A program made the translations under genes and the position numbers. A stretch of 64,000 bases of DNA from Niebla homalea (Eukaryota; Ascomycota; Lecanoromycetes; Lecanorales; Ramalinaceae). The notes under the pieces are model-generated. The model made no database searches. It worked only from the letters and a program-made list of their open reading frames with translations, and had not been told where the DNA came from. Below, piece by piece: positions 10,677 to 22,282 of the stretch (within the stretch, counting starts at the first letter, position 1; every line of letters begins with the position of its first letter). The stretch is from positions 1,612,001 to 1,676,000 of the forward strand of contig JAHGAU010000003.1 of the NCBI GenBank assembly GCA_019925105.1, in the 5' to 3' direction.

Positions 10677-12346
10677 CTACTTTAATCGTTCTGATTTTCT
10701 TGCAACGGGTGACTGACGTGGAAGATCAACTGTCATATGGCTACCTCCAGAGGAGGTATGCCGATGACCGGACGACCGCAGATCACGGGATTGGGGGCTA
10801 TCGCCCGGGCTGTCAAAGCGACTCTGGGGTGACTGAAAGCTCACTGATGAGGCGATTGTACTGGACGGCGCAGCCGGGGGCGAGACATTAGCAAACTGAG
10901 GGGAATTGTCAGTACTGATCATACGACCACGGGCCTCTGTCGGAACGGCTGGGGATATACCAAATCCTATTGATGGGTCAGCAAATGTCAGAAAACAAGG
11001 ACCTTGAATAGACATCCCAGCTGCCCAATTCGAACTTTTCAGACCTATGTTTGCCTTCTGGGTCCTCTTGTATTCATCCGACAATTTCGGAAAAGCCTTT
11101 GCCATTGATTTCAGAAAAAGCCTCCACTATCTCTTCGACGACCTCGCTTTGTTGCTTGGTGACCTTTTGAAGGTCTCGCACTATGAGCTCCAATTGTTCA
11201 ATCCGGGAAAATGCAGCCGCTGGAGATCCTACAGCAGCCGAGCTGGTTGTCATGCCATAGTGTTTCCGAAGCTCAGTCAATCGATTACAAAGGTTGATGG
11301 CGCTGTATTTCATATCCTGTTCAGCCTCATCAGACAAATCGCCAGTCCAGTTGTCGAGGAGCCAGCGGAGTTCGATCATATGGCCCTGCTTTCACCAGTA
11401 GCCAAAACGAGTGCGATGGATCGAACATCTCCTCTCCCAGCTGGGTATGAGCTCTTATCTCTTGTATTGTGTACCTGAAAACTCATAGGAATTTCCAGGC
11501 TTGAGATTTTAGCCTGAGCAGCAAGGTCGGATAGCTTCCTCAAAAGGCTGTCAGGCATTTGGCCATTGGGGCGAATTCTTGGAGGCTCAGTTTCGTACCT
11601 GTATACTGTGAAAGCTCACGGTCATATTGAGCCACAACCCTTGAATTGCTCTCCTGACTTTTGCCAAGAAAATTGGTATTTATATCCACCATTCTTGATT
11701 GCACAACCAGACCCCCGGTCTCCAGATGTATATTTAGTATCAGCGGTCTTTTGCTTTGCAACCTTCTGGTTGACAGCTTCTGCGCAAAATGTGCTCTAGC
11801 TTTGCATATCCTGCAAGGACAAGCGTGTTCGAAGTCGGGCAAATCATTGACAGCTGGGATCTCCTCAGCTTTGGTGGTGTCTGAGATACACCATCTTCCC
11901 ACACGGCGTTATGTGAGGACAATCTTTGCCAGATTTGTCTCGCTGGGGCCATTCAAAGGGGTACATAGTTGCGATTCCTGAACAAGAATCCAGGAACATG
12001 GCGTCTAGTCGCCGATATTCTTCCTCCCTGATTAAACAATCCTGTACAGGATGTTGAGACACGTCTGCCAGAACCGCGCGATGAGCGGGACAACGTCGGT
12101 GATTAGTATCTTGGGAGGTGTTGACAGTTCGGTTTCCAAAAGTCCGCTCTGTTCTGTCTAAGCCAATACACACCCTGAATTTGGGTCTCCCTCTGTAAGA
12201 AGGTGTCTTGTGCCTATGCTATTGTCAGCACTACAGACTCGAGAAAGCGGAGCTTCACTCATGGAGATCTCATTCACCTCGATATCTCGATTCCACCTTA
12301 ACCCCTGATAGAACATGTAGTAAAGAAACGGAACGGATAAAGACAT
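10677..12346 (-). CDS. Multi-exon hypothetical protein (possibly slightly decayed)
   Basis: Several minus-strand frames look protein-coding and can be linked by short GT-AG introns. Exon 1 starts at ATG 12346. A likely exon 2 runs about 12114-11920 (HRRCPAHRAVLADV, then REEEYRRLDAMFLDSC). Exon 3 runs about 11880-11605 (ACPCRICKARAHFAQKL). Exon 4 runs about 11546-11474, and exon 5 from 11379 carries a clear coiled-coil (QLELIVRDLQKVTKQQSEV). The C-terminus (to 10677) is Ser/Pro-rich and ends KSERLK. The join from the coiled-coil exon to the Ser-rich frame near 11.1 kb has no convincing intron, so it may hide a 1-nt frameshift. The CxxCK motif in exon 3 recalls the cysteine motif of the 46-kb gene, which hints at distant kinship. 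Exon limits are approximate. Confidence 0.4.
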
Positions 12347-14081
12347 GTTATGAGTCTTCTTTCAGAGGTCATCGTGCTTTCCTTCTCTTGCCACCACTTG
12401 ACTGGGAAATCATTTCCGACAATGCCTGTACTTCTGTTCAATCAACATCACATTGGGACCATGATCCCAATTGCAAGGACTGACCTGAGGTCGTATGAGA
12501 CATCTCAGAGCATGTATCGCAACAATGTCAGACGTGCCCCGTCACTGTCCACTGACAATGAGTGAACGACCTCTCAAGTAAGGCATCTAGGATAGGGCAT
12601 ACCCTGGAACTAGTTGTGGGTTGTGAATGTACTGCTCTACCTTTGAGGGCTACCGAACCGTATGCAAGGCTGATTTAGCTGCTGTGTGACGGTATCTGAG
12701 GGCTTCTTTACATCTGTGTGGGGTGCAGCGCTCAAGAAAGAGGGAAAGTCATGCGAGAGCATAATGGCGCCGGGGCTCCAGGGGGGAGACTGACTATTTG
12801 TCTTCCTTTTTTGAGACGTGCGAGACGTGGTCAAGACCTCGTCCAATAGGCAATGTCCAATTCACCCGGAGATATGGTTTCTTCTGCAAATTATATATAG
12901 AGATGGAAAATTGAGTAGCGGTCAATTGATAGAGAAGAGAAGTGGGAAAGGCGTATACTATATGGACGAAAGAAGTCGGGTGTTGGGAATCAGCATTCAA
13001 GCGGTGCTGTGAATTGTTTTGGGCACGCCACTGTAGCCTCGAAGCTTCACATCCGCCTTCGAAGGGACGTCACTCACTATCCATGCAGCTTCTTTGCCAG
13101 TCCTCTGCCTCGATGACATGTCATACTGCTGAGTTTCACTGGCACTCAAGAAGAGAAGTTAGCGTTTTGTGGCACATAAGGCAGAATGGAAATTCTTGCA
13201 CAATCTTGGGGCACTTGGTATCTGGTAGCCTTCACTTTGCTTTAGCACCCACTCAGACCTCTCGCCATAAAAGCCACAACATGATGAATCAACGAGAGAT
13301 GAATTGGAGGCTGTCCCCAATGTAATAGCACCGAGCTCGCAGTCTCATACCCTCATGGTGGCGACCCAACCTGGAGATTTTACTTACCAGCCAACTTATA
13401 TGTGCCCGGCTCTTGTGTGGATGTCACTGGATTACATGAAGCTTCTTGTGATGTGATCCATGAAAGAACAAGCCAGAGCACCAAAACGTCCTCAACTTAC
13501 TTCCAAATCAGAATTATTGCATCGCTGCGGTGCTGAGGGGCGAGCCTTGTGTCTGCTTCCTGTAACGTTTTAGCCTTGTTGGCGCTCCGGATCGTCAAGA
13601 TCTGCTCGGCGCGGTATCGCAATTGTAGCAGCGTATCGTTATTCGACACTTGGTAGCGACGCTATATTGGGAGGCGATTGCATGGGTTAGGTACATTTTG
13701 GTGTATACAGCATGTTAACTTCATCCTGACGAGCTTCTCGTTCGTAGCATCGAAACTCTGATCGTGATCATGTCCTCGAGAGCTTCGCGTGGGCGGCGTC
13801 TTCGCTGCTGAGCCGGATTCCAGCGGCTGAGCTACACGATAGATGTCGAAGTGGATCATGAGCTCTTTGCTATAAATATAAGTATAGGGCAAGCCTGAAT
13901 GCAAAGTGAATGAAGGCGTCCCACTCCTAGGCAAATCAACTTTTTCTCGGGAATGCATGTTGTGAAGGTTGCATTGAATTTTTTCCCCAACATTGTAAGT
14001 CACGGTGTAAAGTCTTATTCACAGCGTATATTCCCAAGGAAGTATTCCTGCCCGTTCACAAGACACTTTACCTGAAACTGC
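12347..14081. other. Intergenic between hypothetical gene and GST
   Basis: No supported gene. Plus ORFs at 12.2-13.3 kb and a 113-codon minus ORF (14003-13662) have no motif and no matching introns. The last probably includes the 3' region of the GST gene. Confidence 0.35.
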
Positions 14082-15027
14082 TCACACCGGTGTACCCGCT
14101 ACTGCTGCAGCCTTGACCCAGCTCTCCCTCTGCTGCAATCCAGCAAACCAGCGATCCACATTCGGATACCTCTCGAACGTTCCCTTGTATCCGTACGCCT
14201 TCAAGGCCGCCCCATTCGGTAAGTGAAATAGATCCACCAAGGTCAATTCGTCCCCAGCAAGATACTTCTGCTTCGCCAGCAGCTTTTCGTAATAGGCGAA
14301 GACCTCATCGAGATCTGCGCCCGCTTGCGCGACTCGTGCTTCGTCGGGAGCGCCGAGCCCTTTCATCCTATCGTTAACGAAGGAAATATGCGGTTAGCTG
14401 CGAGCTCTGCGGGCACATCAAAAGACGAGAGGGGACTAGATCGTGCCTGAGGGATTAACGCTGCTGAGACGAGTAGGTAACTTTTACTTTTTAATGATCA
14501 GCTCCGTGCCGATGGTTTCCGATGCAGTGGCGAAATAGCATTGTTCAACAGAACAGGCTTGTTCGAAGAGACCGTAGGCATGCTGGGATTGGTCGTCACC
14601 GCTGGCTTCTGGGGGGGTCAGCTTGGCGCCGGAAGGGTATTTTCTGGAGAACGATCACATCACCAGTACCGTCAGCAAAGTGTGCTCGTCTTATTTCCGG
14701 GATTCTTCTCTTGTTCTTTCCCAGATCCCACTATTCACCGCGTCCAAGCTCATTCTCCAGCTAGAAGTCTACCCCGTTTGGAACAAAAAACCAAAAGCAA
14801 ACTTACCGTGCGATATACCTGCAAATCGCGCGACTCTCGAAGATGACGAACCCATCATCTTCCAGTGCGGGCACCTTCCCAAACGGTTGCAATCTTTTAT
14901 AAGTTTCTGATTTCTGGTCGCCCTGGCTTATGTCGACGGGGATGTGTTCATACGGGAGGTCTTTCTCCAGGATGGTGACCAGCACGCGGGAGAAGGACAT
15001 GGCTGAGCCATAGAGTTTGAGGACCAT
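14082..15027 (-). CDS. Glutathione S-transferase, phi-like, 220 aa, two introns
   Basis: CDS complement join(14082..14367, 14488..14643, 14807..15027). The introns are 163 nt (GTAAGT...CTCCAG) and 120 nt (GTAAAA...GATAG), and both joins keep frame. Residues 1-75 are the thioredoxin-fold glutathione-binding domain: VLKLYGSAMSFSRVL with Ser residues at the catalytic position, LQPFGKVPALEDDG with the cis-Pro, and ESRAICRYIARKYP, the classic Glu-Ser pair contacting the glutathione glutamyl group. Residues about 90-210 are the helical C-terminal domain, including LVDLFHLPNGAAL and the conserved aromatic end RWFAGLQQRESW. Length is normal. The enzyme conjugates glutathione to electrophiles in the cytosol; the substrate cannot be predicted. 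No neighbouring pathway genes are seen. Confidence 0.9.
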
Positions 15028-16016
15028 TATTGCTCGTCTCTTGGGGGCTGGTGGGAGGGGAAAGAGGGGTCGTAGTGAGAGCTTAGTGCATTGGTCTTGG
15101 TTTCGATGATGGGCACATAAAAGGGACAGTGCAGCCGCCGATAGGAGGGCGGCGGCCACAAGGTTCTGTCAACGGCTGATCTGCAGGCTGAAAGCCGTAA
15201 GCGCTAGTAGGCGCTAAAATATCTAGTCGCTTGGGCCGCGCCAAGACTCGACCTCGGAGCTGCCTGACGAGTATGTGAATCTTTACAAAAGCAGAATTGT
15301 AGCCGCAAGCTGGTGGACTAAGCTGGCAGATGTCAATTAGGCAAACGTATAGATCATGATCTTGAGTACACACATGATCAGCTTGGACTTGGCGACGGGG
15401 AAAATCACGGAGAAAAACAAGACTATATTCTGAAAGCCGTTCAATATCATTGTTATGCCTATATTGCTCAGAAAAAGCGGTTCCGTTTTCAGGAGATATC
15501 CTCCCGACCGTGAAACCCAAATAGACACTCCTAGTTATGACCTAATCTTGCATGAGAGGTTTCATATTCCGCAACCAGTCAGGCATCCTCAGCAGTGTTC
15601 TCTACACATTCCCAATGAGCCAGGTAAAGCAACTGACCTTTTGCTTAGGGTCAACAACGGTAGGGGAGGAGGGCTCTTCGGCCGCGGCGTGGACGAGGAT
15701 TTCGTGCGTTGCAATTGCTTCGTGTTCTGCTCCTGTAGATTCTTGGTTGTTGCGTCCTTGTCGGCAATTGCGCCTTATGCTTGCGGGATGATGTTGTTGT
15801 CCTGTATTAATGACGTAATTCCCAAGTCCTTCTGAGTGAGCAGAGCGTTGCCCTGCGTACGGAAACTGTCGAAGTCGGCTTGTGCGCTGACGAGGCTCGC
15901 TGAGTTCGGTCTTGCTGCTGGTCATTGCTGGCAGCTCCACCATGAGGAGTCATCAACACTCCAACACTCCCTTTGATGATGACGACGGTGATATCGGTGA
16001 TCCACCTCATCCGTCA
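15028..16016. other. Upstream of GST; no firm gene
   Basis: A 113-codon minus ORF (15943-15602) starts near an MTSSKTELSE-like sequence and is hydrophilic; it could be a first exon of a lost gene. The plus ORF 15455-15835 overlaps it. No exon chain or motif supports either. Confidence 0.3.
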
Positions 16017-16692
16017 TCACTCATCCTTTGGTGCGGCGTATAGGCCCAGTAGCTTGCGGGCAGGGATGAACTCTGTCTGTCCAAGTGGCTTGGTGAGTAT
16101 ATGAGGTATTTGACGACACGCTTGGCCGCATTGATGTGGGTAGTTGTTGGGTTTGCGATGAAGCTTCCCAGCTTGCTGACAGAGAAGAGAACTCTGTGTC
16201 AGGCTGTCTTGAGCGATCTGGTATTGGGAGCTTCGCTGCTTGGCTCCTGCTGATGCTGCTGGGCTCCTGCTGCTGCTTTTTCGCAGCCTCTTCGTACTGG
16301 CACTTGAGCACCTCTTCTTTGACGTGCAAGGACTCCAGGCTCCGTCGTCCTTGCTCAGTCTTCTATACCAGAGTCTACCTTTCCAGCTCGGCCTTTTGGT
16401 TGGCGAGACGCGATGCGGCTTGTCGGCTTTGTGCCGCGCCATCTCCGCCTCTTTGGCAGCTACGAACGCCAAGGCTTCGCTCTGAAGTTGCACTTCTCTC
16501 TGAACAGCCCAAAGCAGGGCTTGTGTCTTCCTCCGGGAAGGCGAGTCGACTACTAACTCCAGACACCAATGGTGCCCTGTGGGGGCATGAGCTGCGGCAA
16601 TAATGTGGAGGAAAGTCGAATGGGAATAGAAGATGGGTAGACGATGACGCATCCTGCTGATTTGGCAAGTAAGACCTGGATGAGAAGATCAT
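16017..16692 (-). pseudogene. Coiled-coil relic paralogous to the 17.3-kb relic
   Basis: Coding-like pieces lie in at least two frames. EVQLQSEALAFVAAKEAEMA (about 16495-16435) is followed in another frame by RQAASRLANQKAELER and KTEQGRRSLESLHVKEEVLK (about 16345-16300) and then QYEEAAKKQQQE. The last block aligns with KQERRSQASFTGKGEEVKFQ in the neighbouring relic at about 17345-17290, so the two are tandem copies on the same strand. Frame changes and stops show both are decayed. In the neighbour this region follows a BTB domain; no BTB part is visible upstream here. Confidence 0.45.
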
Positions 16693-16958
16693 AGTGATCC
16701 AACGTCCGGCAGGAGTGAGTAGGCTTCGAATTCCTAATGTCTTAAATACTATATATTTAGAGTCTAGATTTGGTGAGAAGGGAATTTATGGCTTGCTGCA
16801 TTCTCCAGTCAGCTCTCATCCTCTTCTTATGCCAGTGGTCAAGTACTTACTATTTCTCCGTGCAAGAATCTGACGGCACGAAAGGTCTGAATCAAGAGTG
16901 TATTACTGAAGCATGATCTCGATTCTGTAAGTAGAGCAGGGTGATAATTCAACCAAAT

Positions 16959-17150
16959 ATGAAGGCTGCTATTTTCGCTATTTGTCTGTCAGGCCCTGTC
17001 TTTCCTATCGGTGCAGACTGTTTGTCGGCTGGTACTGAGGCCAAGTTGCCAGAGGGTGATTTGCGGAAACTTCAAGAGGATCTAGCTGTCTGTGATGATG
17101 ATGGCTTTGGTGGAGCGTTTATTTGTGGTTCGTGTCGAAAAGCTATGTGA
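16959..17150 (+). CDS. Candidate small secreted cysteine-containing protein, 63 aa
   Basis: ATG at 16959 (CAACCAAAT context) opens a 63-codon frame. Residues 1-19 (MKAAIFAICLSGPVFPIGA) form a short hydrophobic signal-peptide-like segment with an Ala before a probable cleavage site. The 44-residue mature part has four cysteines (21, 45, 56, 59), the last two in a CGSC motif, and a helical acidic middle. It lies alone on the plus strand between two minus-strand relics. Small, cysteine-containing, secreted and located in repeat-rich sequence is the usual profile of effector candidates, but there is no homology evidence. It may equally be a chance ORF. Confidence 0.35.
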   Translation: MKAAIFAICLSGPVFPIGADCLSAGTEAKLPEGDLRKLQEDLAVCDDDGFGGAFICGSCRKAM

Positions 17151-17260
17151 GAAGGGGTCCGCTTCTCCTTTGCGATGGTGTTGCCATGCTCCGAGATGGC
17201 GTTGAGCTGCAGGTGGGCACCAATGCACTCAAGGCTCATGGACTCCCACGGCGCTGAGAT

Positions 17261-18207
17261 CTAGCTTGCTCTGCCTATCATTCTCGCCTCGTACTGGAAC
17301 TTGACTTCTTCTCCTTTGCCGGTGAAGGATGCTTGGCTGCGTCGCTCCTGCTTAGTCTGTTGATCAGATCTCGGCCCGTATTGGCGCATGAGGGCGGCTT
17401 GTTTATACTCCTTAAGCTTCTGGAGCGGGATGTTTTCCGCTCCAGCGCCTACTTTTCTGGCTCGTCGCTTTGACTGGCGAAGTGATTCGCTGCTTGCTGA
17501 TTCAGAGTTGTCCTTTCGCTGGCGAGATAGGATACTGCCTGTTGATTGAGCTTTAATTCGACTTTTTGCTGTGCCATTTCGGCCCCTGTGGCCTTCTTCG
17601 CTGCAGTTCTTGTTCAGCAAGGAGCCCCCGGATGTAACTCATCTGTGCTGCAAATCGTCCCAGGGCATTGGCATCCTAAGATTGTTCAACGCCTTTTGGA
17701 TGGGGAGATCATCTCATCTGCCATGCTCGGCAGCCATTGGCCTTGTTCCAGTGGATTGAGCACAGACGGTGCCTTGACCAGGCCAAAAGTCGTTCCCAGG
17801 CGAAATTTAGCTAGCCTGGCTTCCAAATCTCTGAGTCTTCTTCTTTGATGAGCCTTAAAAGTCTCTCTCAGGTCGGTGAGTAGTTGTAGTAGATAGCGAG
17901 TTAATCTGTCACCCCGTGGGAGATTGAGGTCGTAGGTAGGTCGAATAAGCTGTAAGGCTTCCTCCTCAGCAAGACCTCTTTCATCCGCTGCTGCTATCGT
18001 ACGGTTGATCTTGAAGATGGCATAGGTACCAAGTTCATAAATATTGTAACGACTGGCGATGCCGTACATCGCCACGTGTAATGCAGTTGATGATCCTGAA
18101 GGAGAATTGTATGTTTTGCAGATGCTCATGTGAGCACACTGCTTCTCGTACATCCATTCCAATAGACATCCAACCACAACGGGGCCGTCTTCGCCTATCT
18201 CGAGCAC
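17261..18207 (-). pseudogene. BTB/POZ-domain plus coiled-coil gene, 5'-truncated and frameshifted
   Basis: The frame from about 18223 to 17686 begins inside a BTB fold. GEDGPVVVGCLLEWMYEKQ corresponds to the strand-helix part before the conserved YT-like position. ALHVAMYGIASRYNIYELGT is the VY-x-LA-x-KY-x-I-x-x-L helix pair. The N-terminal BTB part (the VH-x-x-x-L-x-x-x-S-x-x-F block) is absent. A putative acceptor TTGTAG precedes the frame at 18225. After a helical segment (LLQLLTDLRETFKAHQRRRL) the frame stops at 17686. Downstream, coiled-coil sequence continues in shifted frames (AEMAQQKVELKLNQQAV, then KGEEVKFQYEARM near 17290). BTB proteins are usually dimeric adaptors, often for cullin-3. 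This copy cannot make a whole domain. Confidence 0.6.
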
Positions 18208-18696
18208 CTTGCATGGAACACACTACAAGAGAATCAGTAATGTTTTTGTAGAAATGGGGACGGAGAAGACAGTACTTCAGGACCCGCTAGCATACGTGGC
18301 TGTGAAGACGCGAAATATGGACACTGTAATTATTTATTTAGCATATGCTGTGCATATCGATATGCCTGGTTTTTAGAAGCATCTGGGCTTCCACCTGGCG
18401 GTTTTTGCGGCAGCTGGGGGATTGGCCGGGGCTCCCCACGAGCCCAATGATGAAGAGGGCCATATCCAAGTATTTGATGGTAGGTAATGGTGTGGTGAAA
18501 AGCTAATACGGGGTCGCAGATCAAAGGCCTAGCCGTAAAGGTGTGCTTGGGCACCCGGATGTGAAAGTCCACTTTTGCGGTGAAATTTTTCCAAACATCT
18601 CTCCTTGAAATAGAGCGCGGCCCGCGTGAAGGAGGTATGAAGTTTTATCGCTGTTCGAGGAGTCTCTGCTTTCTGAGACTGGAGCTTAAACTATTG

Positions 18697-18882
18697 CTAT
18701 TCGAGTGGGGCCTGACTCAGTTGAAGTTCCTTGAGGGTCGATAAGAGTGGAGGCAGTACTGTGTCTACCACATTTCTCATCCTCCTCTTTTCAAGCACGT
18801 CCTTGTATGTGGGAGCAGTGTGCAAGGTGGCCTTTGGAGGCAAGGTGAGTGAGCAAATGAGAGATATCACTGACAGGATCAT
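18697..18882 (-). pseudogene. First-exon fragment of a paralogue of the 19-21 kb coiled-coil gene
   Basis: The minus-strand sequence at about 18800-18715 closely matches part of exon 1 of the adjacent intact gene (about 21062-20995). The aligned reading is HSTASTLIDPQG in both, followed by TSTESG here versus PLTESN there. Flanking bases also agree, but here the frame upstream is shifted and contains stops. It is thus a truncated tandem copy lying about 350 bp downstream of the functional gene. No exon 2-4 counterpart was found to its left. Confidence 0.6.
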
Positions 18883-19226
18883 GAGACTTTGGCCCTGAGC
18901 AGCTGAGCCTCTAGTTCGAGGGCGTGGTGTCTTCTCGTCGGCGGGTTAATTTGTCGGTGGAATCCCACACGAGAAGTGTTCGGTGTGACGCGATTTGAGC
19001 CTGGGATAGGTGTTACATTAATATTTATTTAGTATGCCAAGAGTCCTGTGACGGTGGAACCATCGTGGATGTACGGTGTTGGAATCTTTGAAGCCAGGGA
19101 GATGAATGTGCTGACACAGGGGAGAGAATAGCTTGAACTCCAGCTTCAGGGCAGAGGGCGGTGTGGTCCGATTCTGGCTTGATAGAGATCTTGCTCAAGG
19201 AAGAGGAGGTGCGGGGCCGGCCTTGT

Positions 19227-21202
19227 CTAATCAAGGTCGACATGGTTGAAGATTTCCTCGTGTAGCCAGGTTGGATTTGGTCGTATTGGTCTTGGGCACT
19301 GAATTTCGGGAACCGAAGAATCCTTGCCAGGCCCGTCGACAGGATGGTCTTCCTCATATGTAGCATGCGAAGCTGTTTTGAAGACATCTTTCGAGATTGG
19401 CTCCTTACGAGCCTCGACGCAGAGGCATGCATAGCCATGGTAGAGATCTCTAATCTCATATTGTCGCTTGCCATCCATTCTCAGCAGGGCAGCGACAGTT
19501 TTACGCTGTCCGTCAACGCGGGTGCTGAGGTTCGCCTTCTCACCAGTCAGATTGTTGATGTACCGCTGATGATAGCCGTTCTCCGTCTCCAGATTCGCAT
19601 GGCTCTGACGAAGCTCGTCGATCTTTCCGTCTTTGGTGCGGGAAGCAGTGACGAGCTCATCAACTTTGGCCTCTAGCTCTGCGATGCGTTCGTCTTTTGT
19701 CCGCAGAGCGTCTCTGCATTGGTCAAAATTCTCCTGCATGGTTTCGATCTGTTCCTTCTGCGTAATCTTTTGTTCCTGGAGCACGGTCACCTCTGTTTGA
19801 AGCTTCTCCAGCTCTGCGTCCTTGACCGACTTCTGCTGTTGTGACTGTTGATTTCGCTGCGAGAGGTCGTGGATAAACTCATTACGAAGGATAACTTCAC
19901 ATTGTAATCGCTGAGCCAGTTGGGTTTTGACTGCAAGCTTGTCAGACTCGCGATCATGTGAGACTTGGAGATTGATGTAGTCCTGGTAGGTACCCTCATT
20001 CTCTTGGTCCAACTTGTGGCTGTACAGCTCGAGGTGTTGAATGCGACTATCCTTGACTTTTTTCTCGGCTTCTAGAGCGTCTTTCTGCGCCGTCGCATTT
20101 GACAGCTCCATTCTCAGCGACTCTATGACGCGCTCTTTATCCAGGGTGATAGCACCGTCATCATCTACACGGCTAAATGGCTCAGAACCGATGGAAGTAC
20201 ACATGTGTGAAGCCAGAATGTCTTCTGGGTCCTGAGTACCGATCATCTGACCAGAAGAATTTGGCAAGGGAAACGATGGGACGCTGAAGGCCTTGGTTGA
20301 GTTTTCGCGTCGGGGAGAGCGAGATTGGGGTGAAAGATGAACAACAAGGTCATTGTTCTGGTGCTGGGTATCGGACGTGTATATGTCTTTAATCATTCAT
20401 CAGCTTGGGGAATTCTTTTGAGCCGGTGACCCTACCTAAAACTCCTGTCGGCTTGGCCGTATCACCAAGGACGACGACGTCACTGCCAGTAGCAGCATCG
20501 CTGTGATGATCTCTTGACATGTACTGTGCTTGATTCGAGGAGGCAGTGTCATTCTGTGAGGCGTTATGATGGCTTTGTTCGTACAAAGCATCATTGTTCA
20601 GAGGAATGTTGACCTCGAGGTTTAGAGCGTCAGAGGCGGCATCTGTACTCTCTTCTTCCAATCGACTGGGTGAACCTGTTATACAACGTCAACCATGCTG
20701 CCGACGAGAGCCACACTGAGGTGAATTACCTTCTGGAGTAGCTTCCAAAGTAGCATCGGTAGTGCAAGAGTCGAAATAAGCTGGATTAACAGCAAGAATG
20801 CTCTCCCGTAGTGAGTCGAAAAGATCTTTGTTCGAGGATTAGCTCTGAATAGGAAGCGAGTGGGTTGTGCCCACCTTCTCTGAAGGGTGCAAGGCTTGAT
20901 TGAAGATTTGAATTGGAAGAGGTGCAAGATTGATCAAAGGCACAATCATTGGGGTTATGACCAGCCACGGGCTGATGTGCTGGTATAGGAGAATGGTTTG
21001 ACTCCGTTAAAGGTCCTTGAGGATCGATAAGAGTGGAAGCAGTACTATGTCTGCCACGTTTGAAGAGAGAGGCGGGAAACCGGCGCTTCTTATCATCTTT
21101 GGCAGCGCCCCCTGAGCGGGTGGGGGTGCCCTCCCGGTCTTTCGCCACTCCATTCTTGGTGCCAGGGAATAGAGAGCGACGATTTTTGCCGATGATACCC
21201 AT
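19227..21202 (-). CDS. Coiled-coil protein, 607 aa, three introns
   Basis: CDS complement join(19227..20386, 20436..20675, 20730..20825, 20875..21202). The introns are 49, 54 and 49 nt, with branch sites such as CTAAT and CTGAT, and all joins keep frame to a stop at 19227. Residues 1-60 are basic (MGIIGKNRRSLFPGTKN, FPASLFKRGRHSTAS). Residues 60-300 are polar, Ser/Asn/Asp-rich and probably disordered. Residues about 300-535 form a long heptad-repeat coiled coil with three repeats of the type KDxRIxELxxKVDEL. The tail is Pro/Tyr-rich (RPIRPNPTWLHEEIF). There is no membrane segment or enzyme motif. It is likely a structural or scaffolding protein of unknown role. A fragment of a second copy lies at 18.7-18.9 kb, so the locus has duplicated. 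Confidence 0.75.
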
Positions 21203-22282
21203 TGTATTCTTCTGAAGGATGAATATGGATATGATATCAGATTTGAATTTGAAGGGGAAAGTGTATGCTTGGAAGTAGTCTTTTGACCTGGGAATGATAA
21301 GCTTGGAGACTGGTGGATGCTTCGTTGCCAACGTGAAGTGATGATGATGGAAAAGATGAGAAGATACGGTGCGGTCGAAAAATTTATGTCGTCCTCTCAT
21401 ACAGCAACACATGGCTTCGACACTGAATGTGAAAACAATACGTGGAGAACGCGTCTGGCAAACACACTGGCATAGATATCTGGTGTTGTCAGATTTTAGC
21501 CACATCACAAGGCCAACGAAGGGGACTCACAACACCCTTTCTCGACCGCAGACGCGTCGAGGACACAGTGAGAGCGCAGCACTTTGGAGCTTACTGCCAG
21601 TGTCGCATGTGTTGCGCACTGTGGCGTCGCCAATTTTCTGCCCTTGTACCCCATTTCAGCATCTCCCTCCCACGTCCTACCAACGCAAGCAGATTTCCTT
21701 GATCAGAAACCACTGCAAAGACGCAATCTCAGCAGCCAGACCTACATACATCGTTTTCGCGGCTTCTCGGCGTTCTCTGAAGCGTATTGACCCTTATTCT
21801 TCTTGGAATACACCCTCCCTATTCGGTGGTCCGAGATATCATCCGACAACACCAGAGCTGGCCTTGCGTAGCGAAAAAGGCTTTCATGTAGGTTAGTCCC
21901 TTTCCAATGTCTGGGTGAGCGGTTTTACTCATTTGAGAAGTGGTAGGCGCGTGATCGTTCCATCATTGCAGGATCCTCTTCCACAAACACAAGTCTTTTC
22001 AATTCTCCGCCCTTAACTATCTCTCCTCGAGACCGAAGCATTGAAACCACGGTTTGAAAGCTAGAATATACTTTCAAGAGCATTTTTGCCAGCAGAAAGG
22101 CCTGAATAGCCTTGGAGGCCCAGGATCGTGAGAATTCGAAGGCGCCTTACCCTCTTTGGCTCCGAAATTACGCTTGAGCTCGAACATCGTCAAAAGCATC
22201 CACCCTTTTCATAGGGTATACAGAGACTCAGTGGAATTTCAAGAATCATTCGGATCCCTTAGATCCTTGGGAAATCTTTCAA
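21203..22282. other. Divergent intergenic region between coiled-coil and F-box genes
   Basis: The two genes are transcribed away from each other. A 175-codon plus ORF (21369-21896) lacks motifs and overlaps the presumed 5' leader of the minus gene, so it is not called. CTTTTCATAG and CAAGAATC-type sequence precedes the F-box ATG. Confidence 0.35.
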
